Origin: Vibrio splendidus
GTDB lineage: Bacteria > Pseudomonadota > Gammaproteobacteria > Enterobacterales > Vibrionaceae
DNA: 64,000 nt
Reading direction: 5' to 3'
Assembly (NCBI RefSeq): GCF_003345295.1
Contig: NZ_CP031056.1
Location: 1,674,001-1,738,000, forward strand
Under the pieces are notes generated by a model, which worked only from the letters and a program-made list of their open reading frames with translations, did not search any database and was not told the origin of the DNA. The translations under genes and the position numbers were made by a program. Positions 1 through 8,805 of the stretch are shown here, piece by piece. Position 1 is the first letter of the stretch. Every line of letters starts with the position of its first letter.

Positions 1-513
1 ATACAGTTTCTGGGATAACTCTTCAGCTCTCACCATTAGAGCGTGCATGAAATAAATCTCATCTGTTTCCGCAAAATTATGGAATTCAAGCCATTGGTTT
101 AACGCTTCAAGTGTTTGCGCTGGATCTACTTTTACTTGCTTATCACTCATGTAACCCAATGTTTTGAGAGCCGAAACTAACTCTTCATAGTTAACCGGAG
201 GCATCATCAACGTGATAAATTGCGGCTCATTAGTCATTAATAGTACATTGTAATTCGCATTCGCCACCTCGAAATTAGTACGTTTGGTCTTGTATTTTTC
301 ACCACATTGAGGGTTATTAGGGCGCTTTTGGCAAAGGTTAAAAAGCGAAGCAAACTCTGTATATCGTTCACTCTTGGTATTAAAAGCCATATCAATCACA
401 GCTTTTACCGATCCTTGATTAAATAGAGTGTCTGTGGATGATACCGCGTTAGTCTGAGCGGTAACCGTTTGGCTAATCAGTGCAACAAGCAGCACAATAG
501 TTTTTAGTTTCAT
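1..513 (-). CDS. Secreted protein of unknown function, 3' end cut by window edge
   Basis: Reading the minus strand from an ATG at 513 gives 171 codons with no stop before the edge. The first ~21 residues (MKLKTIVLLVALISQTVTAQ) form a clear Sec signal peptide, so the product is exported. The mature part has two cysteines about 11 residues apart (LCQKRPNNPQC) and otherwise helical, soluble-looking sequence; I do not recognise the family. It begins 12 bases after the stop of the sulfatase maturase gene, so the two are very probably cotranscribed, which suggests an accessory role in sulfatase maturation or use, though this is inference from position only. Confidence 0.8.
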   Translation of the reverse strand, partial: MKLKTIVLLVALISQTVTAQTNAVSSTDTLFNQGSVKAVIDMAFNTKSERYTEFASLFNLCQKRPNNPQCGEKYKTKRTNFEVANANYNVLLMTNEPQFITLMMPPVNYEELVSALKTLGYMSDKQVKVDPAQTLEALNQWLEFHNFAETDEIYFMHALMVRAEELSQKLY

Positions 514-525
514 CAGATAACGCCT

Positions 526-1830
526 CTATTTAAAATTGATCTTCATTGCATCGCCATTGATGCCTTTATTCACTGGGTAGCCCATAGTCGCAACAACCAT
601 TGAAATATAAGGATCAATATGTGAGAAAAACTGCTTCCAGCCTGCACACAAATAGTTCAACCCTGTTTCACCATCGAGGGTTTTGATGAAGCGATTTTTC
701 GGACACTCACCAAAACAGGCAAACTGATAATTACACTCGCGGCACTGTTTAGGTAACGTTGACTCTTTTGCTCGGCCAAATTCTTCTTGGCCTTTTGAAA
801 ATTGAAGGTCCTCAAGCTTGGCATCCTTGATATTGCCAAGTTTGTAGTCGGGATAAACGTAATGGTCACACGCAAAAACGTCACCATTATGTTCAATAGC
901 CAAGCCTTTTCCACACATAGGAGCCAGTGTACAAAGAGGGTTTACTCGTCCCATCCAAGTCTCTACGCAAGATTCAAAATACGGAACATTCACTTTGCCG
1001 ATGTCGTTTTCCAACCACTCATCAAAAATGGTACACAGGAAATCACCCCACTGGTGAGCAGAAACGCACCAAGATTCGACAATTGAATTCGGATGACTAG
1101 GCTCGGTTTCAGGCATACCTTGAAAAAGAATCTCTTCTTCTGACCACTTCTGTGGTGCTGTCTCTCGGAATGATTTTGGTTCTACGATAGGGATGAACTG
1201 CATCTGTGGTGAGCAAATTTCATCGCGCAGAAAGCGGTATACTTCGAGTGGGTTTGAACCAGTGAGGTTATTTACACAGGTCAGCGTCGCAAAGTTAACC
1301 TTGTGTTTATGCAGAATGCCGACACCTTTCATGGTTTGTTTAAACGAGCCTCGCCCCGATCGGTTGGTACGGTATGCATTGTGAATCATCTCCGGCCCAT
1401 CAATGCTCAAGCCGACCATGAAATTGTTTTTACTTAAGAACTTGCCCCAATCATCATTAAGTAACGTCCCGTTAGTCTGCAGGTTGTTCTCAATTTTCAC
1501 GCCTTTTGGGCAGTATTTCTTTTGCAGGCGAACTACGTCGCGAAAGAAGTTCACGCCGAGTAACGTTGGTTCTCCGCCTTGCCAATGGAAAACAATCTCA
1601 GGAAAATTTTGTTGTTCGATATAGGTTTTAATGTAGGTGTCGAGCATTTCTTCGCTCATTTGAGTCGCACAACCACGCTCATGGCCTAACAACTCCTCTT
1701 TACTTAGGTAGTAACAGTACGTGCAATCAATATTACATGCGGAGCCAATGGGCTTAGTCATGATATTCATACGTTTCGCTGGGGCTGCTTTTGGCAACAT
1801 AATGGTATTGTGTTGAGCTGATTGGGTCAT
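526..1830 (-). CDS. Anaerobic sulfatase-maturating enzyme (radical SAM, anSME type)
   Basis: A 434-residue radical SAM enzyme expected to oxidise the active-site Cys (or Ser) of a sulfatase to formylglycine in the cytoplasm. The CxxxCxxC cluster motif is at residues 32-39 (CNIDCTYC), followed by the GGEPTLL segment typical of the fold. The C-terminal part carries the SPASM-type cysteines for auxiliary Fe-S clusters, seen as CGKGLAIEHNGDVFACDHY and then CRECNYQFACFGEC. Length fits the AslB/ChuR family (about 370-430). The start has a purine-rich stretch (gaagaggaata) just upstream. Its client is almost certainly the Cys-type sulfatase encoded 313 bases upstream on the same strand, although a terminator separates the two transcripts. 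Confidence 0.95.
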   Translation of the reverse strand: MTQSAQHNTIMLPKAAPAKRMNIMTKPIGSACNIDCTYCYYLSKEELLGHERGCATQMSEEMLDTYIKTYIEQQNFPEIVFHWQGGEPTLLGVNFFRDVVRLQKKYCPKGVKIENNLQTNGTLLNDDWGKFLSKNNFMVGLSIDGPEMIHNAYRTNRSGRGSFKQTMKGVGILHKHKVNFATLTCVNNLTGSNPLEVYRFLRDEICSPQMQFIPIVEPKSFRETAPQKWSEEEILFQGMPETEPSHPNSIVESWCVSAHQWGDFLCTIFDEWLENDIGKVNVPYFESCVETWMGRVNPLCTLAPMCGKGLAIEHNGDVFACDHYVYPDYKLGNIKDAKLEDLQFSKGQEEFGRAKESTLPKQCRECNYQFACFGECPKNRFIKTLDGETGLNYLCAGWKQFFSHIDPYISMVVATMGYPVNKGINGDAMKINFK

Positions 1831-1933
1831 TGTTATTCCTCTTCTCGTTCACTCACATTCACTGTGCGATTACTTCCCTAAGATGGAAACCTGTAACGGT
1901 TATCTGTGACTATTATTCAACAGCACTTAGCAG

Positions 1934-1958
1934 CCGTAATCAGTAGTATTACGGATTC
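1934..1958. promoter_or_regulatory. Candidate operator A upstream of the maturase gene
   Basis: CCGTAAT (1934-1940) and ATTACGG (1948-1954) form a perfect 7-bp inverted repeat around CAGTAGT. Positions 1936-1958 match 22 of 23 bases at 3795-3817, upstream of the sulfatase. It lies about 105 bases before the maturase start. It is most likely bound by the LuxR-type regulator encoded at 3942-4721; that assignment is inferred. Confidence 0.6.
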
Positions 1959-2015
1959 TGTTCATTGTTCATGAGAACCAAAGAGCGCCTAAAAACAAAA
2001 GAGCGTTAGAAAACA

Positions 2016-2044
2016 AAAAGAGCGATCACAAGGATCGCTCTTTT
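2016..2044 (-). terminator. Rho-independent terminator of the sulfatase gene
   Basis: A perfect 12-bp stem (AAAAGAGCGATC / GATCGCTCTTTT) with a 5-base loop; read on the minus strand it ends in a T run. It lies about 100 bases after the sulfatase stop codon and separates that transcript from the maturase promoter. Confidence 0.85.
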
Positions 2045-2142
2045 AAGTGGCTCATCAGTTTTTCAGCGAGGGCTAACTTGACTCACCTATAAGCTCAATA
2101 ATATGAGTTTATTACTCAATATTATTCGCTTGTTACTCAATA

Positions 2143-3723
2143 CTATTGGTATTGAGCACGCTGCCAGATATTCATCTTCTCAACGATCTTGTCGATAGAG
2201 AAAGAACCCGGGACTTGGCGAGGTGGGAATTCTTGGAATGTTTTCAAGAATTGGAATGTGTAAGCTGCACCTAAGTACATGTATGGAACATGTTCAACAC
2301 GCCATTGAGAGTAACCAATGCCATCTTTATGCGCATTTTCATACGGGTCTTGACGCAGGTTAAAGATATACGGGAAACGCAGTTCTTCGAACTGACATTG
2401 CCAAGTTTCAATACCGTGACATTCGTTTGCAGTAAACATCACTTTAAAGTCGCCCATACGAACAGCTGAAATATGACCATCATCAGCTGCATAAACGAAG
2501 CCCTTACGAGGCCAATCAACAGAGTTGTCTGCCGTTGTGTTGTTGCCTTTCTTAAGCGCTGGCATTAGGTCAAATCCATCTAAATGAACTTTGTACTCTT
2601 TACCATTAAGCTTTTTACCTTTCTTCAGGTCAGCAACAATATTTTTCTCGCCAGCCGCACCCAAGAATGTAGGAGCCCAGTCATTGTGCGCCGCAATTTC
2701 GTTTGCAACAGAGCCTGCTGGGATCTTGTTCGGCCAGCGCATCATTGCTGGTACACGGAAGCCTCCTTCCCACGTCGAGTTCTTCTCACCGTAGTAACGA
2801 GATGTCGCACCATCTGGCCAAGACCATTTCTCTGCACCATTGTCGGTGGTGTACGAAACGATAGTGTTATCAGCGATCTTCAGATCGTCCAGCTTATCAA
2901 GTAGTTGACCGACCATGTTGTCGTGCTCAACTAGACCATCACCGTATAGACCACCACGTTTTGATAGACCTTTTGATTCTTCTTTCAGGTGAGTCCAAAC
3001 GTGCATACGCGTTGAGTTAAACCAAACGAAGAATGGTTTTTTCTCTTTATGAGCACGGTCGATAAAGTCTAAAGCAGCTTCTAGGAACTCTTCATCTACG
3101 GTTTCCATACGTTTAATCGTTAGAGCACCTGTATCTTCGATACGGCCATCAGCGTATGAATGGATAACGCCACGCGGGCCAAATTTTTTCTTAAAGCCTG
3201 GCGCTTGCGGGTAATCCGGATGTTCTGGTTCTTCTTCTGCATTTAGGTGGTAAAGGCTACCCATAAACTCATCAAAACCGTTAGCAGTTGGTAGATGTTC
3301 ATCGCGGTCACCAAGGTGGTTCTTACCGAACTGACCTGTCATGTAACCTTTAGCTTTGAGCATGGTTGCGATTGTAGGATCTTCTTGGCGCATACCTTCA
3401 GCAGCGCCAGGCATGCCTACTTTTGTCAAACCAGTACGCATTGGGTGTTGACCCGTAATAAATGCACTACGACCAGCTGTACAAGAGTTTTCACCATAGA
3501 AGTCAGTAAACAGCACGCCTTCATTCGCGATACGATCGATGTTCGGAGTCCAGTGACCTGCTTGTCCTCGTGTATACGCCGAAATATTATCGATACCGAT
3601 ATCATCACCCCAGATAGCTAGGATGTTGGGGTGGCTTGTATCCGTTGTCGCATAACTTGCCATTGCAGTCGATGCAAGTGCCGCGCCCATCGCAAGTTGT
3701 AGGAAGGTTTTCTTTTTGAACAT
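2143..3723 (-). CDS. Secreted sulfatase (Cys-type, alkaline phosphatase superfamily)
   Basis: A 526-residue sulfatase with an N-terminal signal peptide (residues 1 to about 25, ending ASYATT), so it acts in the periplasm or outside the cell on sulfate esters. The metal-site segment IWGDDIGID is near residue 40. The modification motif is CTAGR at residues 81-85, with Cys81 the residue turned into formylglycine; Ala stands where Pro is usual (CxPxR), a tolerated variant. Further conserved segments are GKNHLGD and TTDNGAEKWSWPDG, and the length is typical of arylsulfatases. A maturase gene lies next to it and a LuxR-type regulator is divergent. The substrate cannot be told from sequence. Confidence 0.95.
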   Translation of the reverse strand: MFKKKTFLQLAMGAALASTAMASYATTDTSHPNILAIWGDDIGIDNISAYTRGQAGHWTPNIDRIANEGVLFTDFYGENSCTAGRSAFITGQHPMRTGLTKVGMPGAAEGMRQEDPTIATMLKAKGYMTGQFGKNHLGDRDEHLPTANGFDEFMGSLYHLNAEEEPEHPDYPQAPGFKKKFGPRGVIHSYADGRIEDTGALTIKRMETVDEEFLEAALDFIDRAHKEKKPFFVWFNSTRMHVWTHLKEESKGLSKRGGLYGDGLVEHDNMVGQLLDKLDDLKIADNTIVSYTTDNGAEKWSWPDGATSRYYGEKNSTWEGGFRVPAMMRWPNKIPAGSVANEIAAHNDWAPTFLGAAGEKNIVADLKKGKKLNGKEYKVHLDGFDLMPALKKGNNTTADNSVDWPRKGFVYAADDGHISAVRMGDFKVMFTANECHGIETWQCQFEELRFPYIFNLRQDPYENAHKDGIGYSQWRVEHVPYMYLGAAYTFQFLKTFQEFPPRQVPGSFSIDKIVEKMNIWQRAQYQ

Positions 3724-3794
3724 AGCTCAAGACCTTTTGTAATTTTAAAAGTAATTTCTTTCCGTGAGCTATTATTTAAGAAACTGAGGAATTG

Positions 3795-3817
3795 GTAATC
3801 AGTAGTATTACTGATTC
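3795..3817. promoter_or_regulatory. Candidate operator B upstream of the sulfatase gene
   Basis: GTAATCAGTAGTATTAC followed by TGATTC, matching 22 of 23 bases at 1936-1958. It lies 72 bases before the sulfatase start and 125 before the divergent regulator start, so it could serve both promoters. A further partial copy, GGTAATATTATTCG, begins near 3843. Confidence 0.6.
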
Positions 3818-3910
3818 AAAGAATACTGATATATCGAACATAGGTAATATTATTCGATTATATGGTTTAACATTTGACTTGCAGTCCGATAAAAAGCTAG
3901 CTTATACATA

Positions 3911-3920
3911 GTAATATTAC
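3911..3920. promoter_or_regulatory. Palindrome C just before the LuxR-type regulator
   Basis: GTAATATTAC is a perfect 10-bp palindrome made of the same GTAAT/ATTAC half-sites as operators A and B. It ends 21 bases before the regulator's start codon, where binding would block transcription or translation initiation. Autoregulation is inferred. Confidence 0.4.
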
Positions 3921-3941
3921 TGTTGAGGTTGATTATTTACG

Positions 3942-4721
3942 ATGAAAAATACTGCTGATATGTCTTTTGAGGATTTGGTGACAGAGCAATCCGATGCGCT
4001 AATTGGTTCGCCACCTAAAGACTTTGATGTGACTTGGCGAAAAATAGCGCAGTCAGTCTTAGATTGGTTTGAAATAGACAGAGTCACACTTTTCCCAAAC
4101 TCAATGATCATACTCAATGATGGTAAGGTATCGACAGTATCGAGAGATGGCATCCCGGAACTTAAGAAAACAATCTTCATTAATGGTAATTATTTAGATT
4201 ATTTTAAGCAGCTTCGAACAAAGAAAAGTTGGCTTACTTTTGATGATCAAGAAATGAGCAACCATAAAATATCCGTGATACAGACTTTACATGCAGAAGG
4301 CGGTCGTTGGCACGGTATCATTCCTCTAAAGCTATTTGGTCAAGACTGGGGGGCACTGTCCTTCTCTAGGTTCACCAGTGATTTAGAACCTTTAACAGAA
4401 CAAGACATGAAACGCCTAAAACTAATTTGTGACATTTGGCTTTGCTACTGGCAGCATTCAACGATGGTACGTAATTTAAAACAAGACCAACCCACGAATG
4501 CGAATGAAAGTGAAAAACTTCTCTTATTGTCGCCCAAACAATGCTCAGTTCTCACTCTACTTGCTCAAGGTTTTACGGCAAAACAATGTGCAGAAAAATT
4601 GTTTTTAAGCCCTCGAACCATCGAGTCACATAAGTACCGAATGATCGACATACTGGAGCTTGAAAACAATACCGAGCTTGTCCAGTTTGCACTGCGCAAC
4701 GGTCTTGGAATCGCTCAATAG
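3942..4721 (+). CDS. LuxR-family transcriptional regulator with GAF-like sensor domain
   Basis: A 259-residue regulator. Residues about 20-165 look like a GAF domain (the segment GRWHGIIPLKLFGQDWGALSF is typical), so it probably binds a small ligand. Residues about 192-255 are a LuxR-type helix-turn-helix, beginning LLSPKQCSVLTLLAQGFTAK and continuing with SPRTIESHKYRM. There is no phospho-receiver domain. It is divergent from the sulfatase gene and upstream of a sodium symporter gene; near-identical palindromic sites precede the sulfatase and maturase genes, and related half-sites precede this gene and the symporter. The simplest reading is a local regulator of sulfate-ester use. Start chosen at the ATG with TTGAGG about 13 bases upstream. 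Confidence 0.88.
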   Translation: MKNTADMSFEDLVTEQSDALIGSPPKDFDVTWRKIAQSVLDWFEIDRVTLFPNSMIILNDGKVSTVSRDGIPELKKTIFINGNYLDYFKQLRTKKSWLTFDDQEMSNHKISVIQTLHAEGGRWHGIIPLKLFGQDWGALSFSRFTSDLEPLTEQDMKRLKLICDIWLCYWQHSTMVRNLKQDQPTNANESEKLLLLSPKQCSVLTLLAQGFTAKQCAEKLFLSPRTIESHKYRMIDILELENNTELVQFALRNGLGIAQ

Positions 4722-4787
4722 TCATCTCCCCCATAAATATCATTCCTACTTGCTGAAAATCATGCATACCATTTTTGCATGATTTTC

Positions 4788-4800
4788 GTAATACTACTGC
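4788..4800. promoter_or_regulatory. Candidate operator D between regulator and symporter
   Basis: CGTAATACTACTG is the exact reverse complement of the 13 bases at 1941-1953 in operator A. It sits in the 475-base gap 4722-5196, which otherwise holds only site E and the symporter promoter region. Confidence 0.45.
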
Positions 4801-5044
4801 TTACAAAGCCAACGACAAGATTTAATTTAGAACATCCGCAAACCTACCCCTTAAATATATGCCTACCGTTATTGGCCCTATAATTTATAAAAGCCACCAC
4901 AAATCCATATATATTTTCATTCGCCTTCGCTTCTTGATTATTTACCTAGGGCTTGTCTATGTTTGTCAAAAATATACGGCCCTCTGGTACTCCCTTTGGC
5001 ATTAATAAAAAGTTGGTTCTTAGTATAACCAACACGCGCTTATA

Positions 5045-5058
5045 CCGTAATTCTACGG
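5045..5058. promoter_or_regulatory. Candidate operator E upstream of the symporter
   Basis: CCGTAATTCTACGG, an inverted repeat CCGTA-N4-TACGG using the same half-sites as operator A but with a shorter spacer. It lies 138 bases before the symporter start, about the same distance as operator A from the maturase. Confidence 0.4.
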
Positions 5059-5196
5059 TTTAGCTTCACGTTCTCGCCCCCTACACTGCGCGGTGGTTTG
5101 AAGCGATGTCAGATTTACAACGGCACATTGTTCTCATGATCATTAAAAAACGTAATCAAATTCAATCATTTTATTTAGAACACTTTCGGAGATGTT

Positions 5197-6624
5197 GTGG
5201 CAAGTAACCTCTCACAATCAAGAGATACATGGGGATCAAAGCTTGGCTTTGTAATGGCAGCAGCAGGGTCTGCTGTTGGCCTTGGGAATATTTGGAAATT
5301 CCCCTATACCGCGGGGGAGAGTGGTGGTGGAGCCTTCGTTCTTATCTACTTAGCCTTTGTTATTTTCATTGGCTTTAGTGTCATGCTAACGGAATTTGCT
5401 ATCGGTCGACATACACAAAAATCAGCAGTCGGTGCATTTAAAGCAACCGACCGACGCTGGACATTTACCGGCGTTATCAGCGTGGTAAGTGGCTTGTTAA
5501 TTATGGGCTTTTACCCCGTTGTCGGTGGCTGGTCTATCGCTTACATCTACAAAGTGGCGACAGGCCTACTCAGCACTCCTGAGTTAATTGGAGATAGCTT
5601 TAGTGGTTTTATCGCAACCCCTGTAGAGCCATTAATGTGGATGAGTGTATACCTAATTCTAAACGTACTTATTGTGATGAAAGGTATTTCAGGCGGTATT
5701 GAAAAAGCAGGTAAAATCCTGATGCCAATGCTGTTCATGATCTTGGTTATCGTGTCTGTTAAAGGGTTATCTCTACCCGGTTCAAGTGCAGGTCTAACAT
5801 TCTTGTTTAGTCCAGACTTTTCTAAAGTAGACAGCAACGTAGTACTTGCTGCACTCGGACAAGCCTTCTTCTCTTTGAGCCTAGCAACAGGTTGTATGAT
5901 CACATACGGTAGCTACCTAAAGAAAAAAGAGAACCTAGTACAAACCACAGCAATGGTCGTTGCCATGGACAGCGGTGTTGCACTACTGGCTGGCATCGCG
6001 ATGTTCCCTGCAATGTTTGCATTTGGTATGGAGCCAGCGGCAGGCCCAGGCTTGGTGTTTGTTGTTGTACCACAGCTCTTCGCCGAAATGGGTGGCGTGA
6101 TCGGCTTGCTATTCGCACTGCTTTTCTTCGTTGGTCTCAGCGTGGCTGCGCTTACTTCTTCAGTATCTCTATTAGAAGTTGCTGTTTCATACTTAATCGA
6201 TGAAAAACAAATGACACGCTTTAAAGCGGTGTTGATATCAAGCATTACTATGATCAGTATGTGTACCCTTTCGTCGCTATCACTTGGTGGTATTGGCCCT
6301 AAGTTGTTCGATACTGGTGTATTCGATATCTTCGATCTGTTGACTGACAAGATCTTCTTAGCCGTTTGTGGCATGTTCATCTGTATCTTTGCGGGTTGGA
6401 GGTTGAACAAGAAAGATCTAGAAAATGAAATCACTAACAACGGTGAAATTTCGTTTCCTCTGTTTAACCTTTGGTACGGCTTGGTTAAATATGTCATTCC
6501 TTTTGCAATCGCAATCGTTGCTTTTATGGGCGTGAAGGCTGGTTTTGATAGTGGCAAAGGCGAAGTCATGTTAATGGGTATCGCATTTATCGCGTTCACC
6601 GCGGTGATCTCTAAACGATTCTAA
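5197..6624 (+). CDS. Sodium-dependent transporter, NSS/SNF family
   Basis: A 475-residue inner-membrane protein with about 11-12 hydrophobic segments. The N-terminal signature is typical of the neurotransmitter:sodium symporter family (WGSKLGFVMAAAGSAVGLGN, then WKFPYTAGESGGGAF), which includes the sodium- and substrate-binding unwound part of TM1. Bacterial members import amino acids such as tryptophan or tyrosine with sodium. The start is GTG at 5197, supported by CGGAGA eight bases upstream. Sites related to those of the sulfatase genes lie upstream, so it may take up a product of sulfatase action; this is inference. A terminator follows. Confidence 0.93.
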   Translation: MASNLSQSRDTWGSKLGFVMAAAGSAVGLGNIWKFPYTAGESGGGAFVLIYLAFVIFIGFSVMLTEFAIGRHTQKSAVGAFKATDRRWTFTGVISVVSGLLIMGFYPVVGGWSIAYIYKVATGLLSTPELIGDSFSGFIATPVEPLMWMSVYLILNVLIVMKGISGGIEKAGKILMPMLFMILVIVSVKGLSLPGSSAGLTFLFSPDFSKVDSNVVLAALGQAFFSLSLATGCMITYGSYLKKKENLVQTTAMVVAMDSGVALLAGIAMFPAMFAFGMEPAAGPGLVFVVVPQLFAEMGGVIGLLFALLFFVGLSVAALTSSVSLLEVAVSYLIDEKQMTRFKAVLISSITMISMCTLSSLSLGGIGPKLFDTGVFDIFDLLTDKIFLAVCGMFICIFAGWRLNKKDLENEITNNGEISFPLFNLWYGLVKYVIPFAIAIVAFMGVKAGFDSGKGEVMLMGIAFIAFTAVISKRF

Positions 6625-6655
6625 TTCCCGTTCCTGTTCGAACGATAACTTACTT

Positions 6656-6686
6656 AAGCCTGTCATCAGAGACAGGCTTTATTTTT
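6656..6686 (+). terminator. Terminator of the symporter gene
   Basis: AAGCCTGTC / GACAGGCTT perfect 9-bp stem with a 6-base loop, followed by TATTTTT. Confidence 0.85.
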
Positions 6687-6876
6687 GGCCTTCCATTCAA
6701 TCTATCTCCCCTTTTAGATTCGTTCCAGATCATGTTTTCCTCTACTAAAAGTTATGACCCGTATTTTTACTGATTCGATCTCTTAACCAGCTACGTACTA
6801 TCACAATAATCGTTCACCACTACGGTCGGTGAAACAACTCTGGCTCAAATTTTAACTACACACTTTAGGAAGCTTT

Positions 6877-7200
6877 ATGAGTTTAATAACTATGCCTTTT
6901 GTCGACACTGGTTTCGACATTGGCCTACATGTTGTAGCAGCAGTAGTACTCATCGGTACTATTGTTGGAGCGCTCTATGCATTTTGGAAATTTCACGAAT
7001 TGCCAATCCACCACGCAGACAAGAAAAAGCACGGTCAGATGGGGTTAGTTACCATACTCACTTGGATAGGATTTATCTGGCACTGGGTTTGGGTGCTTGC
7101 TGTAATCATTGCGTTTATCGATACAGAACAAAGCATACGTCGTATTCGTCATATTTGGCATGACACTACACCGACTCAAATGACAAAGGCAGGAGAATAA
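6877..7200 (+). CDS. Small inner-membrane protein, partner of HlyD-like protein (copy 1)
   Basis: A 107-residue protein with two hydrophobic spans (about residues 14-36 and 55-82, the second rich in Trp: LTWIGFIWHWVWVLAVI). Size and pairing with a HlyD-like gene recall E. coli YiaW-YiaV (DUF3302), but I cannot confirm the family by alignment. AGGAAG precedes the ATG. The downstream gene starts 2 bases after its stop, so the two are cotranslated. A clear paralogue lies at 13350-13700 with the same pairing. Function unknown; the pair probably acts at the envelope. Confidence 0.85.
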   Translation: MSLITMPFVDTGFDIGLHVVAAVVLIGTIVGALYAFWKFHELPIHHADKKKHGQMGLVTILTWIGFIWHWVWVLAVIIAFIDTEQSIRRIRHIWHDTTPTQMTKAGE

Positions 7201-7202
7201 CA

Positions 7203-8426
7203 ATGTTAGAAGGTTTAGCTGTTTGGGCTTTGTTTATTTATTTGCTTCGCCTTGTAGGCATGCCTTGGACCAAACCATTTAAGATTTTTGCTTATGGTGG
7301 TGGTTCGTTCTGGCTTGTATTTGTTTGGGTTGGCCTAATTACTTGGGCACCAATGGATCTATCTGGCGGTTCTGTCGTGCAATCTCCGCATATTCAATTA
7401 AGACCAGGATCAACACGAATCACGGGGAATATTGAATCACTTCACATCTCGCCGAATAGTGAGATCAAAAAGGGTCAATTAATTTACGAGCTTGACGATG
7501 ACTCATACGTTAATGCCGTTGACAAAGCAAAAGCACAACTAGCGATTGCTAAGATGGGCCACAAAGCTGCTGTACAAGATATCAATATCGCAAAGACAAA
7601 CTACCAAGCTTCGCTTGAAGACATTGAGATAATCAAGAACCAGATATCAGCAGCAAAACAAGATCTGACGCTAAAGCAACGTACGCTAAAGCGCTATGTT
7701 GACCAGAATGCAAAAGTAAAAAGTACGATTACCGAAAGCGTTCTTGACCAACAACGAACAGCCGTTGAAGTTGCGAAGAACCAGTTAACAATCATCGAAT
7801 CTCAGTATCAAAAGTCTGAAATTACGGCAAATAAGAACCTAAATTTAATTGAAAAGTCACAAATTTCTATGACGAGCAAAGAGGCTGACCTTCAAAATAA
7901 GAGAGCAGCACTAGCCCAGTCAGAATGGGATTTGGCACAAACAAAAATCTACGCACCAACGGATGGTTATGTAACCAACTTTATGGCACGTGAAGGTCAG
8001 TTTGTTGGCGCAATACCTCGCTTAAAAATGTACAGCGACGAAAAATTCGTCTTGATGCGAATTAACCATCAAGCGTTTAGAAACATCAAAGTAGGCCAAG
8101 AAGCTGAGTTTGCTACCGCGATTTATCCTGGGAAAGTATTTAACGCTCACGTAGAGGGTATTGTTGAAGCGACAGGTGAGTCTCAAGGTTCTTTGCTTGC
8201 TCGTGAAACAAACGTCCGTGCCACAACAGGCAAGAACGTCATGAACAAGCACCACTTTGTACGTCTGCGTATCAACGAACCTGAAGGCTATGACATACCA
8301 GTGGGTGCCGTTGGACTCGCTTGGGTTAATGCAGAAAAGCCTATTCCATTCTTGAATTTCTTGAACGTCATTCGCGGCATCATTATCCGAATGAAAGCTC
8401 AGATTTACTTCATATATAGCATGTAA
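7203..8426 (+). CDS. HlyD-family periplasmic adaptor-like protein (copy 1)
   Basis: A 407-residue membrane-fusion-type protein. An N-terminal hydrophobic region (residues about 1-50) anchors it in the inner membrane; then come a first half lipoyl-like motif (VQSPHIQLRPGS with IHISPNSEIKKGQLIYELD), a long alpha-helical coiled coil (about 100-235), the second half motif (IYAPTDGYVTNF) and a beta-barrel domain. No transporter or outer-membrane channel is encoded beside it, unlike classical HlyD or efflux adaptors; this matches the YiaV/EmrA-like stand-alone group. A terminator-like hairpin follows at 8569. The paralogue at 13694-14917 has exactly the same length and a near-identical C-terminal end. 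Confidence 0.9.
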   Translation: MLEGLAVWALFIYLLRLVGMPWTKPFKIFAYGGGSFWLVFVWVGLITWAPMDLSGGSVVQSPHIQLRPGSTRITGNIESLHISPNSEIKKGQLIYELDDDSYVNAVDKAKAQLAIAKMGHKAAVQDINIAKTNYQASLEDIEIIKNQISAAKQDLTLKQRTLKRYVDQNAKVKSTITESVLDQQRTAVEVAKNQLTIIESQYQKSEITANKNLNLIEKSQISMTSKEADLQNKRAALAQSEWDLAQTKIYAPTDGYVTNFMAREGQFVGAIPRLKMYSDEKFVLMRINHQAFRNIKVGQEAEFATAIYPGKVFNAHVEGIVEATGESQGSLLARETNVRATTGKNVMNKHHFVRLRINEPEGYDIPVGAVGLAWVNAEKPIPFLNFLNVIRGIIIRMKAQIYFIYSM

Positions 8427-8568
8427 GACTATGAATAAATTCCATAAGATTTGTGATTTCATAGATGTTACGCATAGGAAAAAGAGTCAATTGATTCTAT
8501 TCTCAGCATTCATTTATCTTGTTTTACGCTGCACTTATTAGTTAATTCACGATAACAAAACACAACAG

Positions 8569-8609
8569 AAACCCAGCAACCTTCCCCCTATAGGCTGCTG
8601 GGTTTCTTA
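8569..8609 (+). terminator. Terminator after the first HlyD-like cassette
   Basis: AAACCCAGCA / TGCTGGGTTT perfect 10-bp stem with a 17-base loop, ending in TTTCTT. Nothing else was recognised in the gap 8427-8805 besides the promoter region of the next gene. Confidence 0.75.
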
Positions 8610-8805
8610 ACTTAATGAAAACTCCACCTTCAGCGAACAAGGCTTTTGGCTAGTACTCTTCTCGAAATCACATTGTTTTCGGAACTTTCAATACTTGGAA
8701 TTGATTCAATACAGAAAAAATACTGAATATCTCCAACCAGTCCTTCCTTACACTATCTGCAGTTTACTAATCCATGCCCTCAAAGCTAACCTGCAGGAAA
8801 CCACC

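Noticed and set aside
5913..6599. Long minus-strand ORF inside the symporter gene
   Set aside because: Shadow of the symporter frame; the plus-strand protein is an unmistakable NSS transporter.
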